DNA from: Micromonospora endolithica
Lineage (GTDB): Bacteria > Actinomycetota > Actinomycetes > Mycobacteriales > Micromonosporaceae
Direction: 5' to 3'
Assembly: GCF_003626595.1 (NCBI RefSeq)
Contig: NZ_RBAK01000002.1
Span: 310,001 to 374,000 of the forward strand
Length of the DNA: 64,000 nt
Below, piece after piece: positions 16,924-25,424 of the stretch. A model generated the notes under the pieces. It was not told the DNA's origin, ran no database searches, and worked only from the letters and a program-made list of their open reading frames with translations. Position 1 is the stretch's first letter; each line of letters begins with the position of its first letter. The position numbers and the translations under genes were made by a program.

Positions 16924-17007
16924 GTGAACGAGCGGCAGCGAGCGAACCCTCGACACAGCGCGGTGCTGCCTCATGGCGGCACGCAGCGCGGCGGAGTGCC
17001 GACATGA
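16924..17007 (+). CDS. 27-codon micro-ORF cassette between yraN and comM
   Basis: GTG at 16924 opens a 27-codon frame whose TGA at 17005-17007 overlaps the comM ATG as ATGA. The peptide starts VNERQRANPRHSAV and ends GGTQRGGVPT. Two copies of the same length and with matching residues (NERQR, SA, GGT, GGV/SGV) lie in tandem before rnc on the other strand. The cassette exactly fills the yraN-comM gap, so ribosomes could pass from one gene to the next by reinitiation. It is unknown whether the peptide has a role. No separate ribosome-binding site is obvious. Confidence 0.6.
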   Translation: MNERQRANPRHSAVLPHGGTQRGGVPT

Positions 17008-18524
17008 GCTACGCGAAGGTGCTCTGCGTGGGCCTGGTCGGGGTGACCGGCCACCTGGTGGAGGTGGAGGCGGACCTCGCGCCGGGCCTGCCCGCGGTGG
17101 TCATCTCCGGCCTGCCGGACACCGCCCTGCACGAGGCCCGGGACCGGGTCCGGGCGGCGGTGGTCAACTCCGGTCAGCGCTGGCCCAATCGGCGGATCAC
17201 GCTGAACCTGCTGCCGGCGACCCTGCCGAAGTTCGGCTCCGCCTTCGATCTGGCCATCGCGGCGGCGCTTCTCGGTGGCTCGGGTGAGCTGCCGCTGTTG
17301 CCGCTGGAGCGGGTGGTGGTCCTCGGCGAGCTGGGACTGGACGGCACGGTCCGGCCGGTGCGCGGGGTCCTGCCGATGGTGGCCGCCGCGGCCCGGGCGG
17401 GTGTGGAACGGGTGATCGTGCCGGTGGACAACGCCGCCGAGGCGGCCGTCATCCCGGGGGTCCGGGTCCGCGCGGTGGACACGCTGCACCGGCTGGTCGC
17501 GTTCGTCCGTGACGGCGTACCGCTGATCGAGCCGGACACGGCGGATCCACCGCCGGGGCCGGACGGCCCGGACCTCGCCGACGTGGCCGGCCAGGACCTG
17601 GGCCGGCGCGCGCTGGAGGTTGCCGCCGCCGGTGGTCATCACCTGGCGTTGCTCGGTCCGCCCGGTGCCGGCAAGACGATGCTGGCGGAACGACTTCCGT
17701 CGCTGCTGCCGCGGTTGGACGACGAGGCGGCGTTGGAGGTCACCGCGCTGCACTCGATCGCCGGCCTGCTGCCGGCGGGCGGGCGGTTGCTGCGCCGGCC
17801 GCCGTTCCAGGCACCGCACCACACCGCCACCGTCGCGTCGCTGGTCGGCGGTGGGTCCGGGCTGGCCCGCCCCGGGGCGGTCTCCCTCGCCCACCGGGGG
17901 GTGTTGTTCCTGGACGAGGCGCCCGAGTTCAGCAACGGGGCGCTGGAGGCGCTGCGCCAGCCGCTGGAGAACGGACGGGTGCAGTTGGCGCGCAGCCGGG
18001 GCGGCACGGAGTACCCGGCCCGCACCCAACTGGTCCTCGCGGCCAATCCCTGTCCGTGCGCGAAACCGGCGGGTGACGCGTACTGCGAGTGCGCGCCGCA
18101 GGTCCGGCGACGCTACCTGGGGCGGCTCTCCGGTCCGTTGCTGGACCGGATCGACGTGCAGGTGCGGCTGCTCCCGGTACGGGCCGCCGAGCTGCTGGAG
18201 GTGACCGCGGGGCGGGAGTCGTCGGCGACGGTGGCCCGCCGGGTGGCCGCCGCCCGGGAGGCCGCCCGGGACCGGTGGGAGCCACTCGGCCGCCGGCTCA
18301 ACGCGGAGATACCGGGCCCGGACCTGCGTCGTCCGCCCTGGCGGCTGGCCCGGGACGACACCGCCGAACTGCGGTCGCGGCTGGACTCCGGGGCGGTGTC
18401 GGCCCGGGGCTTCGACCGGATCACCCGGCTGGCCTGGACGATCGCCGACCTCGACGGCCGGGACCGGCCGGACCGGGAGGACGTCCGGGAGGCCATCCAA
18501 CTCAGGACGGGAGAGGGCACGTGA
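17004..18524 (+). CDS. comM: YifB/ComM-family Mg-chelatase-like AAA+ ATPase
   Basis: A 506-residue protein with an N-terminal Lon-protease-like domain (about 1-170), an AAA+ module with Walker A GPPGAGKT at residues 218-225 and Walker B VLFLDEAPEF near 301-310, and the C-terminal Mg-chelatase domain with ARGFDRITRLAWTIADLDG. The finger region CPCAKPAGDAYCECAP carries conserved cysteines. ComM is a helicase-like factor that helps branch migration of incoming DNA in naturally competent bacteria; in actinomycetes its role is unproven. The ATG overlaps the stop of the upstream micro-ORF, and dprA follows 61 bp later. Confidence 0.94.
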   Translation: MSYAKVLCVGLVGVTGHLVEVEADLAPGLPAVVISGLPDTALHEARDRVRAAVVNSGQRWPNRRITLNLLPATLPKFGSAFDLAIAAALLGGSGELPLLPLERVVVLGELGLDGTVRPVRGVLPMVAAAARAGVERVIVPVDNAAEAAVIPGVRVRAVDTLHRLVAFVRDGVPLIEPDTADPPPGPDGPDLADVAGQDLGRRALEVAAAGGHHLALLGPPGAGKTMLAERLPSLLPRLDDEAALEVTALHSIAGLLPAGGRLLRRPPFQAPHHTATVASLVGGGSGLARPGAVSLAHRGVLFLDEAPEFSNGALEALRQPLENGRVQLARSRGGTEYPARTQLVLAANPCPCAKPAGDAYCECAPQVRRRYLGRLSGPLLDRIDVQVRLLPVRAAELLEVTAGRESSATVARRVAAAREAARDRWEPLGRRLNAEIPGPDLRRPPWRLARDDTAELRSRLDSGAVSARGFDRITRLAWTIADLDGRDRPDREDVREAIQLRTGEGT

Positions 18525-18585
18525 GAACACGGACCAGCAGACCGGGCGCGCCGCCCCACGCCCCCGCACCCGTGGCCGGATCGTC

Positions 18586-19785
18586 GTGAGCGGCGACGCC
18601 GAGGAGCTTCTGGCCCGGGTGGCGCTGACCTGGCTGGCCGAACCGGGCACCCGGTCGGTCTTCGGCCTGGTCGGCCAGTACGGCCCGGTCGGCGCCCTCG
18701 ACCTGCTGCTGGACGGCGGCGGGCCGGACGACACCATCCGGGCCGCGGTGGCCGCCCGCCGGATGCACGGGGACCCGCGGACGGTCGCCGCCGAGGCTCT
18801 GGCCCGGACCGAACGGCTCGGCGCGCGGGTCGTCGTACCGGGCGACGACGAGTGGCCGGTCCGCGTCGAGGAGCTGCGCCACCTGCGCCTGCCCGACGCG
18901 CGCCGCCGTGTCGACCGGGAGACCGCGCCGCCGCTGTGCTTCTGGGTACGCGGCTCGTGGCCGCTGGGCGAGACGCTCGACCGGTCGGTCGCGGTGGTGG
19001 GCGCCCGGGCCGCCACCGGGTACGGCCACCATGTGGCGACCGACCTCGGCTACGGGCTGGCCGACCGGGACTGGACGGTGGTCTCCGGCGGCGCCTTCGG
19101 CATCGACGCCGCCGCCCACCGGGGCGCCCTCACCGCGGACGGCCCGACGGTGGCCGTCCTGGCCTGCGGGGTGGATCGGCCCTACCCGATGGGGAACGCG
19201 GCGCTGTTCGACCGGATCGCCGACACGGGTCTGCTGGTGAGCGAGTGGATGCCCGGGGCGGAGCCGCTGCGGCAGCGGTTCCTCATCCGCAACCGGGTGA
19301 TCGCCGCCGGCACCCGGGGGACGGTGCTGGTCGAGGCGGCGGCCCGCAGTGGCGCGACGCAGACCGCCCACCGGGCGCTCGCCCTGGCCCGGCCGACGAT
19401 GGTGGTGCCCGGTCCGGTCACCTCGGCGATGTCGGTCGGTGCCCACGAGCTGCTGCGGGAGGAGCCGGCCACCCGCCTGGTCGCCGGGCTCGCGCACGTG
19501 CTGGAGGAGGTGGGCCGGATCGGGGAGCTGGCCACGGTGCCACGCGGCCCGGACCGTCCGGTCGACCTGTTGGACGACGACGCGCGGTCGATCGTCGAGG
19601 CGTTGCCGCGCCGGGGCGCGCTCGCGGTGGACGTGCTGGCCGCGCGTGCCGGCGTCGACCTGCGTACCGCCCTGCGGAAACTGTCCATGCTGGAGGACCT
19701 GACGATGGTGGTCCGGCGGGACACCGGCTACGCCCTCGGGCCCGGAGCCCGGCCCGGCCCTCGGTCCACCGGCGCGGACCGGTGA
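18586..19785 (+). CDS. dprA: DNA-processing protein DprA
   Basis: A 399-residue protein from GTG 18586. The Rossmann-like core has VAVVGARAATGYGHHVA, VSGGAFGIDAAAHRGAL and RFLIRNRVIAAGTRGTVLVEA, all typical of DprA. The C-terminal part (about 330-385) looks like the winged-helix domain. DprA binds single-stranded DNA and loads RecA during transformation; homologues are widespread, including in organisms not known to be competent. It ends the yraN-comM-dprA run and faces a convergent gene. Confidence 0.95.
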   Translation: MSGDAEELLARVALTWLAEPGTRSVFGLVGQYGPVGALDLLLDGGGPDDTIRAAVAARRMHGDPRTVAAEALARTERLGARVVVPGDDEWPVRVEELRHLRLPDARRRVDRETAPPLCFWVRGSWPLGETLDRSVAVVGARAATGYGHHVATDLGYGLADRDWTVVSGGAFGIDAAAHRGALTADGPTVAVLACGVDRPYPMGNAALFDRIADTGLLVSEWMPGAEPLRQRFLIRNRVIAAGTRGTVLVEAAARSGATQTAHRALALARPTMVVPGPVTSAMSVGAHELLREEPATRLVAGLAHVLEEVGRIGELATVPRGPDRPVDLLDDDARSIVEALPRRGALAVDVLAARAGVDLRTALRKLSMLEDLTMVVRRDTGYALGPGARPGPRSTGADR

Positions 19786-19788
19786 GGC

Positions 19789-19856
19789 GACCGTGCCGCT
19801 TGCCGCCCCCGCGCCCCCGGCATGACCGCCGGTCTCCGGCCGGTAGCGGCACGGTC
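19789..19856. terminator. Hairpin between dprA and the convergent gene
   Basis: GACCGTGCCGCT (19789-19800) is an exact complement of AGCGGCACGGTC (19845-19856), with a long loop that can fold further. It lies between convergent genes. No U-tract. Confidence 0.55.
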
Positions 19857-19887
19857 GGCGGCGAGTTCACGGGCGCCCGGTGGCCGG

Positions 19888-20223
19888 TCAGTCGCCCTCG
19901 AAGCGGAGTTCCATCTCGCGGTCGGCCCGCAGCCGGTGGACCAGCCCTTCCAGCCGGTGCACGTGGGCCAGTTCCGCCGGGCCCCGCGCCGCCTCCGCGA
20001 GCCGGTCCAGCTCGGCGAGGAGGGAGTCCGCCCAGTCGGCGGGCACCACCAGCAGACCCACCGGATCCACCTGGTCCAGCACCGGGGTCCGCCCGGTCCC
20101 GCGTACCCGCCGGACCAGGTCCAGCAGGGCGTCGTCGGGGTCGGGCAGCAGCTCCATCGGGACGTGCCGACGTCGGCCGGTCCCGACCGACACCGCCCGG
20201 TAGAGGACGACGTCCACCCCCAT
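19888..20223 (-). CDS. Hypothetical protein, 111 residues
   Basis: I do not recognise a family. It starts at ATG 20223, with GGGAGG 7 nt upstream, a strong ribosome-binding site that supports it as a real gene. The protein is acidic and Leu-rich, starts MGVDVVLYRAVSVGTGRRR, and ends in a helical segment with paired Leu and Arg (LAHVHRLEGLVHRLRADREM). No signal peptide or membrane segment is seen. The ORF extends upstream in frame, but the extra sequence overlaps the xerC region and is not supported. It is transcribed convergently with dprA and divergently from xerC. Confidence 0.65.
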   Translation of the reverse strand: MGVDVVLYRAVSVGTGRRRHVPMELLPDPDDALLDLVRRVRGTGRTPVLDQVDPVGLLVVPADWADSLLAELDRLAEAARGPAELAHVHRLEGLVHRLRADREMELRFEGD

Positions 20224-20386
20224 GGCGGTCCTCCCTCGGCACCTCCGCCCCGCGGTCGACCGGGGCCGTGTCGCTCTGGTGGACAGTCTGCTCGCCCGCC
20301 GCGGAAGGGTCCACCGTCGTGTCGATGGGTGGTACGCCGGCCGGCGCGGGTCCGGGCTCGTCGCCCATCGCCGGGGCCCGCCGCCG

Positions 20387-20392
20387 TAGGGT
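20387..20392 (+). promoter_or_regulatory. -10 element TAGGGT for xerC, likely leaderless
   Basis: TAGGGT ends 6 nt before the GTG at 20399. No Shine-Dalgarno sequence lies in the gap, so the mRNA probably begins at the start codon. Confidence 0.55.
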
Positions 20393-20398
20393 GGACGG

Positions 20399-21394
20399 GT
20401 GCCACCCCCGGACGCGACGCCGACGAGCACGCGGGCGGCGCACCAGGCCCTCCCGCCGGCGATGCGCGAGGCGGTGGACGACTTCGCCACCCACCTGGCC
20501 GCGGTGCGCAACCGCTCGGCGCACACCGTCCGGGCGTACGTCGGGGACGTGGTGTCGATGCTGGACCACGCCACCCGGATGAGCCGCACCGACCTGGCGG
20601 ACCTGGATCTGGGTGTCCTGCGCAGCTGGCTCGCGCGGCAACGCACCACCGGGGCGGCGCGGTCGTCGCTCGCCCGGCGTGCCGCGTCGGCCCGGACGTT
20701 CAGCGCGTGGGCCCACCGCACCGGGCTGCTCCCGCACGACGTGGCGGCCACCCTGGCCAGCCCGAGGGCCAGACGGGAGCTGCCCACGGTGCTCCGCACC
20801 GAGCAGGCGGCCGCCCTGGTCGAGGCGCCGGGCCCGATCGCGGACCACCCGGACGCCGGTCCGCCGGAGCCTGCGGAACCCGGTGCGGCGGCGGTGCTGC
20901 TGCGGGACCGGGTGTTGCTGGAACTGCTCTACGGCACCGGGGTACGGATCAGCGAGGCGTGCGGCCTGGACGTCGCCGACGTCGACCACTCCCGGCGGGT
21001 GGTCCGGGTGTTCGGCAAGGGCGGGCGGGAGCGCACGGTCCCGTACGGGGTGCCGGCGCAACGGGCACTCGACGGGTGGCTACGGCACGGCCGACCACAC
21101 CTGGCCGGTCCCACCACCGGCGACGCCCTCCTGGTCGGCGTCCGGGGCGGTCGGCTCAACCCGACGACCGCGCGCCGGATCGTCGGCGGGTACGCCGAGG
21201 CGGCCGGGCTCCCCCGCACCAGCCCGCACGGACTGCGCCACTCCGCCGCGACCCACCTGCTCGAAGGCGGCGCGGACCTACGGGCGGTGCAGGAGTTGCT
21301 CGGCCACTCGTCGCTGGCCAGCACGCAGATTTACACGCACGTCTCGGTGGAGCGGTTGCGGGCCGCGTACCGGCAGGCCCACCCGCGCGCCTGA
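20399..21394 (+). CDS. xerC: Tyrosine recombinase XerC
   Basis: A 331-residue site-specific recombinase. The N-terminal SAM-like core-binding domain spans about 20-115; the catalytic domain contains the first Arg in GTGVRISEACGLD (about 182), the Lys in VFGKGGRER, HGLRHSAATHLL with the His-x-x-Arg pair, LGHSSLASTQIY and the nucleophilic Tyr just after it. With XerD it resolves chromosome dimers at dif. It is not flanked by integrase partners or att-like repeats, and is therefore the housekeeping enzyme. The usual actinobacterial position is near dprA and rpsB. Confidence 0.93.
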   Translation: MPPPDATPTSTRAAHQALPPAMREAVDDFATHLAAVRNRSAHTVRAYVGDVVSMLDHATRMSRTDLADLDLGVLRSWLARQRTTGAARSSLARRAASARTFSAWAHRTGLLPHDVAATLASPRARRELPTVLRTEQAAALVEAPGPIADHPDAGPPEPAEPGAAAVLLRDRVLLELLYGTGVRISEACGLDVADVDHSRRVVRVFGKGGRERTVPYGVPAQRALDGWLRHGRPHLAGPTTGDALLVGVRGGRLNPTTARRIVGGYAEAAGLPRTSPHGLRHSAATHLLEGGADLRAVQELLGHSSLASTQIYTHVSVERLRAAYRQAHPRA

Positions 21395-21467
21395 CCACCC
21401 CGCCGGTGGGATCGGCGACGGTCGACGAACACTGTCGGTGATCGGGAGGGCGGTTACGATCATCGGC

Positions 21468-22649
21468 GTGAGCGTTCCCCAGCCGCCCGACCCGATTCCG
21501 GGAGCGCGCCTGCTGTTCTCCCTCGACCCGGCGGTCAGCCATCTCAACCACGGGTCCTTCGGCGCGGTGCCGATCGGCGTGCAGCGCGCCCAGCAGCGGC
21601 TGCGCGACGAGACGGAGGCGAACCCGCTGCGGTTCTTCACCCTGGGCCTCACCGACCGCCTCGCGCACACCCGCCGGCACCTGGCCACCTTCCTCGGGGC
21701 CGACCCGGACGGCACCGCGCTGGTTCCGAACGCCACCACCGGTGTCGCGGTGGTCCTCCAGTCGTTCGGCCTGCGCCCCGGCGACGAGGTGCTCACCACC
21801 GACCACGGTTACGGCGCGGTGGATCTGTCGATCGCCCGGGAGTGCCGTCGCACCGGCGCGGTGACCCGTGCGCTGCGGGTGCCACTGTCGGCGACCGACG
21901 AGGAGGTCGTCCAGATCGTCCGGTCCGGCCTGCGGCCCGGACGTACCCGACTGCTCGTGGTGGACCAGCTCACCTCCCCGACCGCCCGGCTCCTGCCGGT
22001 CGCCGCCGTCGTCGCGGTGGCCCGCGAACACGGCGTGCCGGTCCTGGTCGACGCCGCGCACGCCCCCGGCATGCTGCCGGGCACGGTGGCCGGCGTCGGC
22101 GCCGACTTCTGGGTGGGCAACCTGCACAAGTGGGCGTACGCCCCGCGCGGCACCGCCGTGCTGGTGGTGGCCGAGCCGTGGCGGCAGCGCATCGAACCGC
22201 TCGTCGTGTCCTGGGAACAGGAGTCGGGCTTCCCCGGTCACGTCGAGTGGCAGGCGACCACGGACTACACCGCGTGGCTCGCCGCGCCGGTCGGGCTCTT
22301 CACGTTGCGCAGCCTCGGGCTCGACCGGGTACGCGCGCACAACGCCGCGCTGGCGGCGTACGGGCAGCGGGTTCTGGGGGACGCGCTCGGGGTGCCGCCC
22401 ACCGAATTGCCGGACCCCGGCGGGCCGGGGGTGGCCATGCGGATCGTGCCGTTGCCGCCCGGCGTCGCGACCGACCTGGAGGCGGCGCGGGCGCTGCGCG
22501 CCCGGATCGCCGCGCGCCTCGCCACCGAGGTGTCGGTCGCCGGTTGGGCGGGGCGGGGCTGGTTGCGGGTGTGTGGCCAGGTCTACAACACCGCGGACGA
22601 GTACGAGCGGCTGGCGGCGCGGTTACCCGCTCTCCTCGCCGAGCGGTGA
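21468..22649 (+). CDS. Class V aminotransferase-fold PLP enzyme
   Basis: A 393-residue protein of the isopenicillin-N-epimerase/cysteine-desulfurase-like group. Near the N-terminus are LNHGSFGAVP and TALVPNATTGVAVVLQ; VLVDAAHAPGML holds the Asp that pairs with the pyridine nitrogen, and WVGNLHKWAYAPRG holds the Schiff-base Lys. It probably racemises, lyses or transaminates an amino-acid-like substrate; the reaction cannot be told. GTG 21468 was chosen; GTG 21438 in the same frame, upstream of a GGGAGGG run, is an alternative. Its last 27 bp overlap the convergent M23 gene. Confidence 0.85.
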   Translation: MSVPQPPDPIPGARLLFSLDPAVSHLNHGSFGAVPIGVQRAQQRLRDETEANPLRFFTLGLTDRLAHTRRHLATFLGADPDGTALVPNATTGVAVVLQSFGLRPGDEVLTTDHGYGAVDLSIARECRRTGAVTRALRVPLSATDEEVVQIVRSGLRPGRTRLLVVDQLTSPTARLLPVAAVVAVAREHGVPVLVDAAHAPGMLPGTVAGVGADFWVGNLHKWAYAPRGTAVLVVAEPWRQRIEPLVVSWEQESGFPGHVEWQATTDYTAWLAAPVGLFTLRSLGLDRVRAHNAALAAYGQRVLGDALGVPPTELPDPGGPGVAMRIVPLPPGVATDLEAARALRARIAARLATEVSVAGWAGRGWLRVCGQVYNTADEYERLAARLPALLAER

Positions 22650-23333
22650 GCGGTCCGGCGTCCCCGCCGGGGGTGCCGCGTCGAGGGGCAGCAGGCGTAC
22701 CGGGCCGAGGCCGAGCAGGGCGAGCGGATCGAGGTAGTCCGCGCCCCGGCGCAGCCCCCAGTGCAGGCAGGCGGCTACCGGACAGCCGGCGTGCCCGGCC
22801 AGCAGCGTGCCGATGGCGCTCCCCGCTCCGACCAGGTCACCGACCGCCAGCGTCGACCGGACCGGCTGGTAGGTCGTGCGCAGCCCGTCGGCGTGCCCGA
22901 CGGTGACCACCGGGAGGCCGGCGACCAGGCCGGCGAAGAGCACCGTCCCGGCCCCGGCGGACCGCACCACGACACCCGGTTCAGCGGCCAGGTCCACCCC
23001 GCGGTGGCCGGGAAGCCAGGGCAGCGGCGGCGGGTCGAAGAGGCGGACCGGACGGGGTGGCCCGTCGAGCGGCCACCGGAACACGATCGTCGGCCCGGCG
23101 TCACCCGACATTGGCTCCTGCACCGTGACGGGCGGCCCGGCCGTCACGCGTGCGCCGGTCGCGCCGGAGGACCCGGCGGAAACCGCGGACCCGGCGGAAA
23201 CCGCGGACCGGGCGGGTTCGGGTGTGGGCGGGCCGGGCGGCGTGGCCGGCCCCGGTGCCGTGGACAGGACGAGCAGCAGGGCGCCGGCCCTGAGAGCGGG
23301 GCGGCCGGTGGCCCGGACCGGAAGGGGCGACAT
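22623..23333 (-). CDS. M23-family peptidase (LytM-like), secreted
   Basis: A 236-residue protein with a signal-like start (MSPLPVRATGRPALRAGALLLVL), an Ala/Ser/Gly linker built from a duplicated 18-bp segment (SAVSAG twice, near 23175-23210), then a peptidase-M23 domain: GHRGVDLA provides the first His and the Asp, GHADGLRTTYQPV and GDLVGAGSAIGTL follow. The last motif is CLHWGLR where active enzymes usually have HxH, so the first His is Cys. M23 enzymes cut peptidoglycan cross-bridges; activity here is uncertain. Proteins of this type lie near rpsB in mycobacteria. The overlap with the aminotransferase end is convergent. Confidence 0.88.
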   Translation of the reverse strand: MSPLPVRATGRPALRAGALLLVLSTAPGPATPPGPPTPEPARSAVSAGSAVSAGSSGATGARVTAGPPVTVQEPMSGDAGPTIVFRWPLDGPPRPVRLFDPPPLPWLPGHRGVDLAAEPGVVVRSAGAGTVLFAGLVAGLPVVTVGHADGLRTTYQPVRSTLAVGDLVGAGSAIGTLLAGHAGCPVAACLHWGLRRGADYLDPLALLGLGPVRLLPLDAAPPAGTPDRSPLGEESG

Positions 23334-23384
23334 GGTCGCAGCCTGCCGCCCGGCGCGGCTGCCCGGCGACCCCGCGGCCCTCTT

Positions 23385-23413
23385 CTGTGGACGACGGACG
23401 GGCCTGTGGACGA
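23385..23413 (-). promoter_or_regulatory. Double TCGTCCACAG motif upstream of the M23 gene
   Basis: On the minus strand, TCGTCCACAG occurs twice with a 19-bp period (23404-23413 and 23385-23394), ending 51 nt before the M23 start codon. The intervening bases (GCCCGTCCG here, GCCGCTCCG before yraN) are also nearly the same as at the yraN site, as are orientation and distance. Confidence 0.6.
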
Positions 23414-23475
23414 ACGCCGGAGACGACGATGATCTGCTATGCGCCCACCGGGTCGAGCGATCGGGGGCGCGGCCC

Positions 23476-23481
23476 TAAGCT
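23476..23481 (+). promoter_or_regulatory. -10 element TAAGCT, likely leaderless transcript
   Basis: TAAGCT ends 6 nt before the GTG at 23488 of the methyltransferase gene; no ribosome-binding site is present in the gap. Confidence 0.5.
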
Positions 23482-23487
23482 GGGCGG

Positions 23488-24141
23488 GTGACCCGGGACT
23501 GGCGCGCTTGGCACGACGACTACGACGACCCGGGATCGCCGCTGGCGCTCCGGCTCGAGGAGGTGCGGCGGCAGGTCCACCAGGCGCTGGACCAGGCCCC
23601 GCCGGGGCCGCTGCGGGCGGTCAGTCTCTGCGCCGGCCAGGGCCGGGACCTGATCCCGGTGCTGGCGACGCACCCGCGCGGCGCGGACGTGGTCGCCCGG
23701 CTCGTCGAGCTGGACCCGCACAACGCGGAGATCGCCCGGTCGACCGCCGAAGCCGCCGGCCTGACCGGGGTCGAGGTCGTCGTGGGAGACGCCGCCCGCA
23801 CCGACCACTACGCCGACCTGGCCCCGGCGGACCTGGTGCTGGTCTGCGGCGTCTTCGGAAACATCCGCGACGACGACATCCGGTCGACCGTCCGGCACTG
23901 CGCGGCGCTCTGCGCGACCGGCGGCACGGTGATCTGGACCCGGCACCGCCACAGCCCGGACCTGGTGCCGACGATCGCCCGGTGGTACGCGGAGGAGGGC
24001 TTCGCACCGGTCGCGGTCAGCACGCCGGCCGACGGCGTCGGCGTCGGCGCGCACCGCCGGATCGCCCCACCCCGCCCGCTGGAACGCGGCGTGACGATGT
24101 TCGAGTTCGTCGGCTACGACGTGCTGGAGCGGCGGGCCTGA
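23488..24141 (+). CDS. SAM-dependent methyltransferase, class I
   Basis: A 217-residue protein with a class I Rossmann methyltransferase fold: motif I AVSLCAGQGRDLIPVL near residues 40-55, the acidic residue after strand 2 in ARLVELDPHNAEIA, motif III VEVVVGDAARTDHY, and motif IV APADLVLVCGVFGNI. The N-terminal part WRAWHDDYDDPGSPLALR is seen in a group of actinobacterial proteins of unknown substrate. No neighbour points to a pathway. Confidence 0.85.
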   Translation: MTRDWRAWHDDYDDPGSPLALRLEEVRRQVHQALDQAPPGPLRAVSLCAGQGRDLIPVLATHPRGADVVARLVELDPHNAEIARSTAEAAGLTGVEVVVGDAARTDHYADLAPADLVLVCGVFGNIRDDDIRSTVRHCAALCATGGTVIWTRHRHSPDLVPTIARWYAEEGFAPVAVSTPADGVGVGAHRRIAPPRPLERGVTMFEFVGYDVLERRA

Positions 24142-24225
24142 CACCGGCCCGCCCGCCGCCGGGCGGGCGGCTCAGCTCCAGCGTCTAGGCTGGTGGCACC
24201 GCCGTCGAACCCCGGGAAGGCCAAG

Positions 24226-25332
24226 ATGACCACTGTGGACGACGTGAGTCGGCCGTCGCGACTGGCCGAGCCGGACGAGGCGATCAGCGCGGAGGAACTC
24301 CAGCTGGCCGCCCGCAACCACGGCATTCCGCTGGAGGCGCTGCGCTACGACGTCACCCCGGCCGGCCTGCACTACCTGCTGATCCACTACGACATTCCGG
24401 ACGTGGACCCGGCGACGCACGTGCTGACCGTGGACGGCGCGGTGGACCGTCCCCTCGCCCTCGACCTGGCGGCGCTACGGGCGCTGCCAAGGGTGACCCG
24501 CCGGGTCACCCTGGAGTGCGCCGGCAACGGGCGGGCGCTGCTACACCCCCGGCCGGTCAGCCAGCCCTGGCTGGTCGAGGCGGTGGGCAACGCCGAGTGG
24601 ACCGGTACGCCGCTGGCCCCGCTGCTGCGCGAGGCCGGGCTCGACGCGGACGCGGTGGACGTGGTGTTCACCGGCGCCGACCACGGGGTGGAACGCGGTG
24701 TCGAGCAGGACTACCAGCGTGCCCTGCCGGTGGACGAGGCGATGCGGGAGGAGGTGCTGCTGGCGTACGAGATGAACGGCGCTCCCCTGCTCCCGCAGCA
24801 CGGCGCGCCGCTGCGGCTGATCGTGCCCGGGTGGTACGGCATGGCGCACGTGAAGTGGCTGCGGTCGGTGAGCGTGCTGACCGAGCCGTTCGACGGTTAC
24901 CAGAACGCCGTGGCCTACCGGCTGCGGCAGGACGCCGACGATCCGGGTGTGCCGGTGACCCGGATCGAGCCGCGGGCCCTGGTCCGGCCACCCGGCTTTC
25001 CCGACTTCATGTCCCGTACCCGGGTGCTCCGCCCCGGTCCGTGCGTCCTGGACGGTCGGGCCTGGTCCGGATACGCGCCGGTGACGTCGGTGGAGGTCAC
25101 CACGGACGGCGGCGACACCTGGTCACCGGCCCGGCTGGACGCGCCGACCGGCGGGTCGTACGCGTGGCGGCGCTGGCGGCTGGACTGGACGGCGGCGCCG
25201 GGGAGGCACGTGCTCGGCGCCCGCGCCACCGACGCGTCCGGCCGTACCCAGCCGGTCGAGCAGCCGTGGAACCGGGGTGGCTTCGCGAACAACCTGGTGC
25301 AGCGGGTCGAGGTCGTGGTCCTGGCCGAGTGA
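24226..25332 (+). CDS. Sulfite-oxidase-like molybdopterin oxidoreductase
   Basis: A 368-residue protein with the sulfite oxidase molybdopterin domain and the C-terminal dimerisation domain (about 270-368). The Mo-ligating Cys is C98 in RRVTLECAGNGRALL. RLIVPGWYGMAHVKWLRSV and WNRGGFANNLVQRVEV are family blocks. There is no haem domain and no signal peptide, so it is a cytoplasmic enzyme or acts with another electron acceptor. Oxidation of sulfite or another small substrate is likely. ATG 24226 has GGGAAGG 6 nt upstream; a -10-like TAGGCT lies about 35 nt before it. Confidence 0.9.
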   Translation: MTTVDDVSRPSRLAEPDEAISAEELQLAARNHGIPLEALRYDVTPAGLHYLLIHYDIPDVDPATHVLTVDGAVDRPLALDLAALRALPRVTRRVTLECAGNGRALLHPRPVSQPWLVEAVGNAEWTGTPLAPLLREAGLDADAVDVVFTGADHGVERGVEQDYQRALPVDEAMREEVLLAYEMNGAPLLPQHGAPLRLIVPGWYGMAHVKWLRSVSVLTEPFDGYQNAVAYRLRQDADDPGVPVTRIEPRALVRPPGFPDFMSRTRVLRPGPCVLDGRAWSGYAPVTSVEVTTDGGDTWSPARLDAPTGGSYAWRRWRLDWTAAPGRHVLGARATDASGRTQPVEQPWNRGGFANNLVQRVEVVVLAE

Positions 25333-25400
25333 CCGCCTGCCGGTCGGGGTCGGCGGGTCGGCGTGGGGGTCGCCGCGCGGGCTACGACCGGCGGTGTGCT

Positions 25401-25420
25401 GCCCTCGCGGGTGCGAGGGC
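25401..25420. terminator. Hairpin between convergent genes
   Basis: GCCCTCG (25401-25407) pairs with CGAGGGC (25414-25420) around a 6-nt loop, between the molybdoenzyme and the DUF2469 gene. Confidence 0.5.
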
Positions 25421-25424
25421 GGGC

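Noticed and set aside
20399..21394. Phage or integrative-element integrase
   Set aside because: XerC-type length and motifs, housekeeping neighbours, no att-like repeats, excisionase or cargo.
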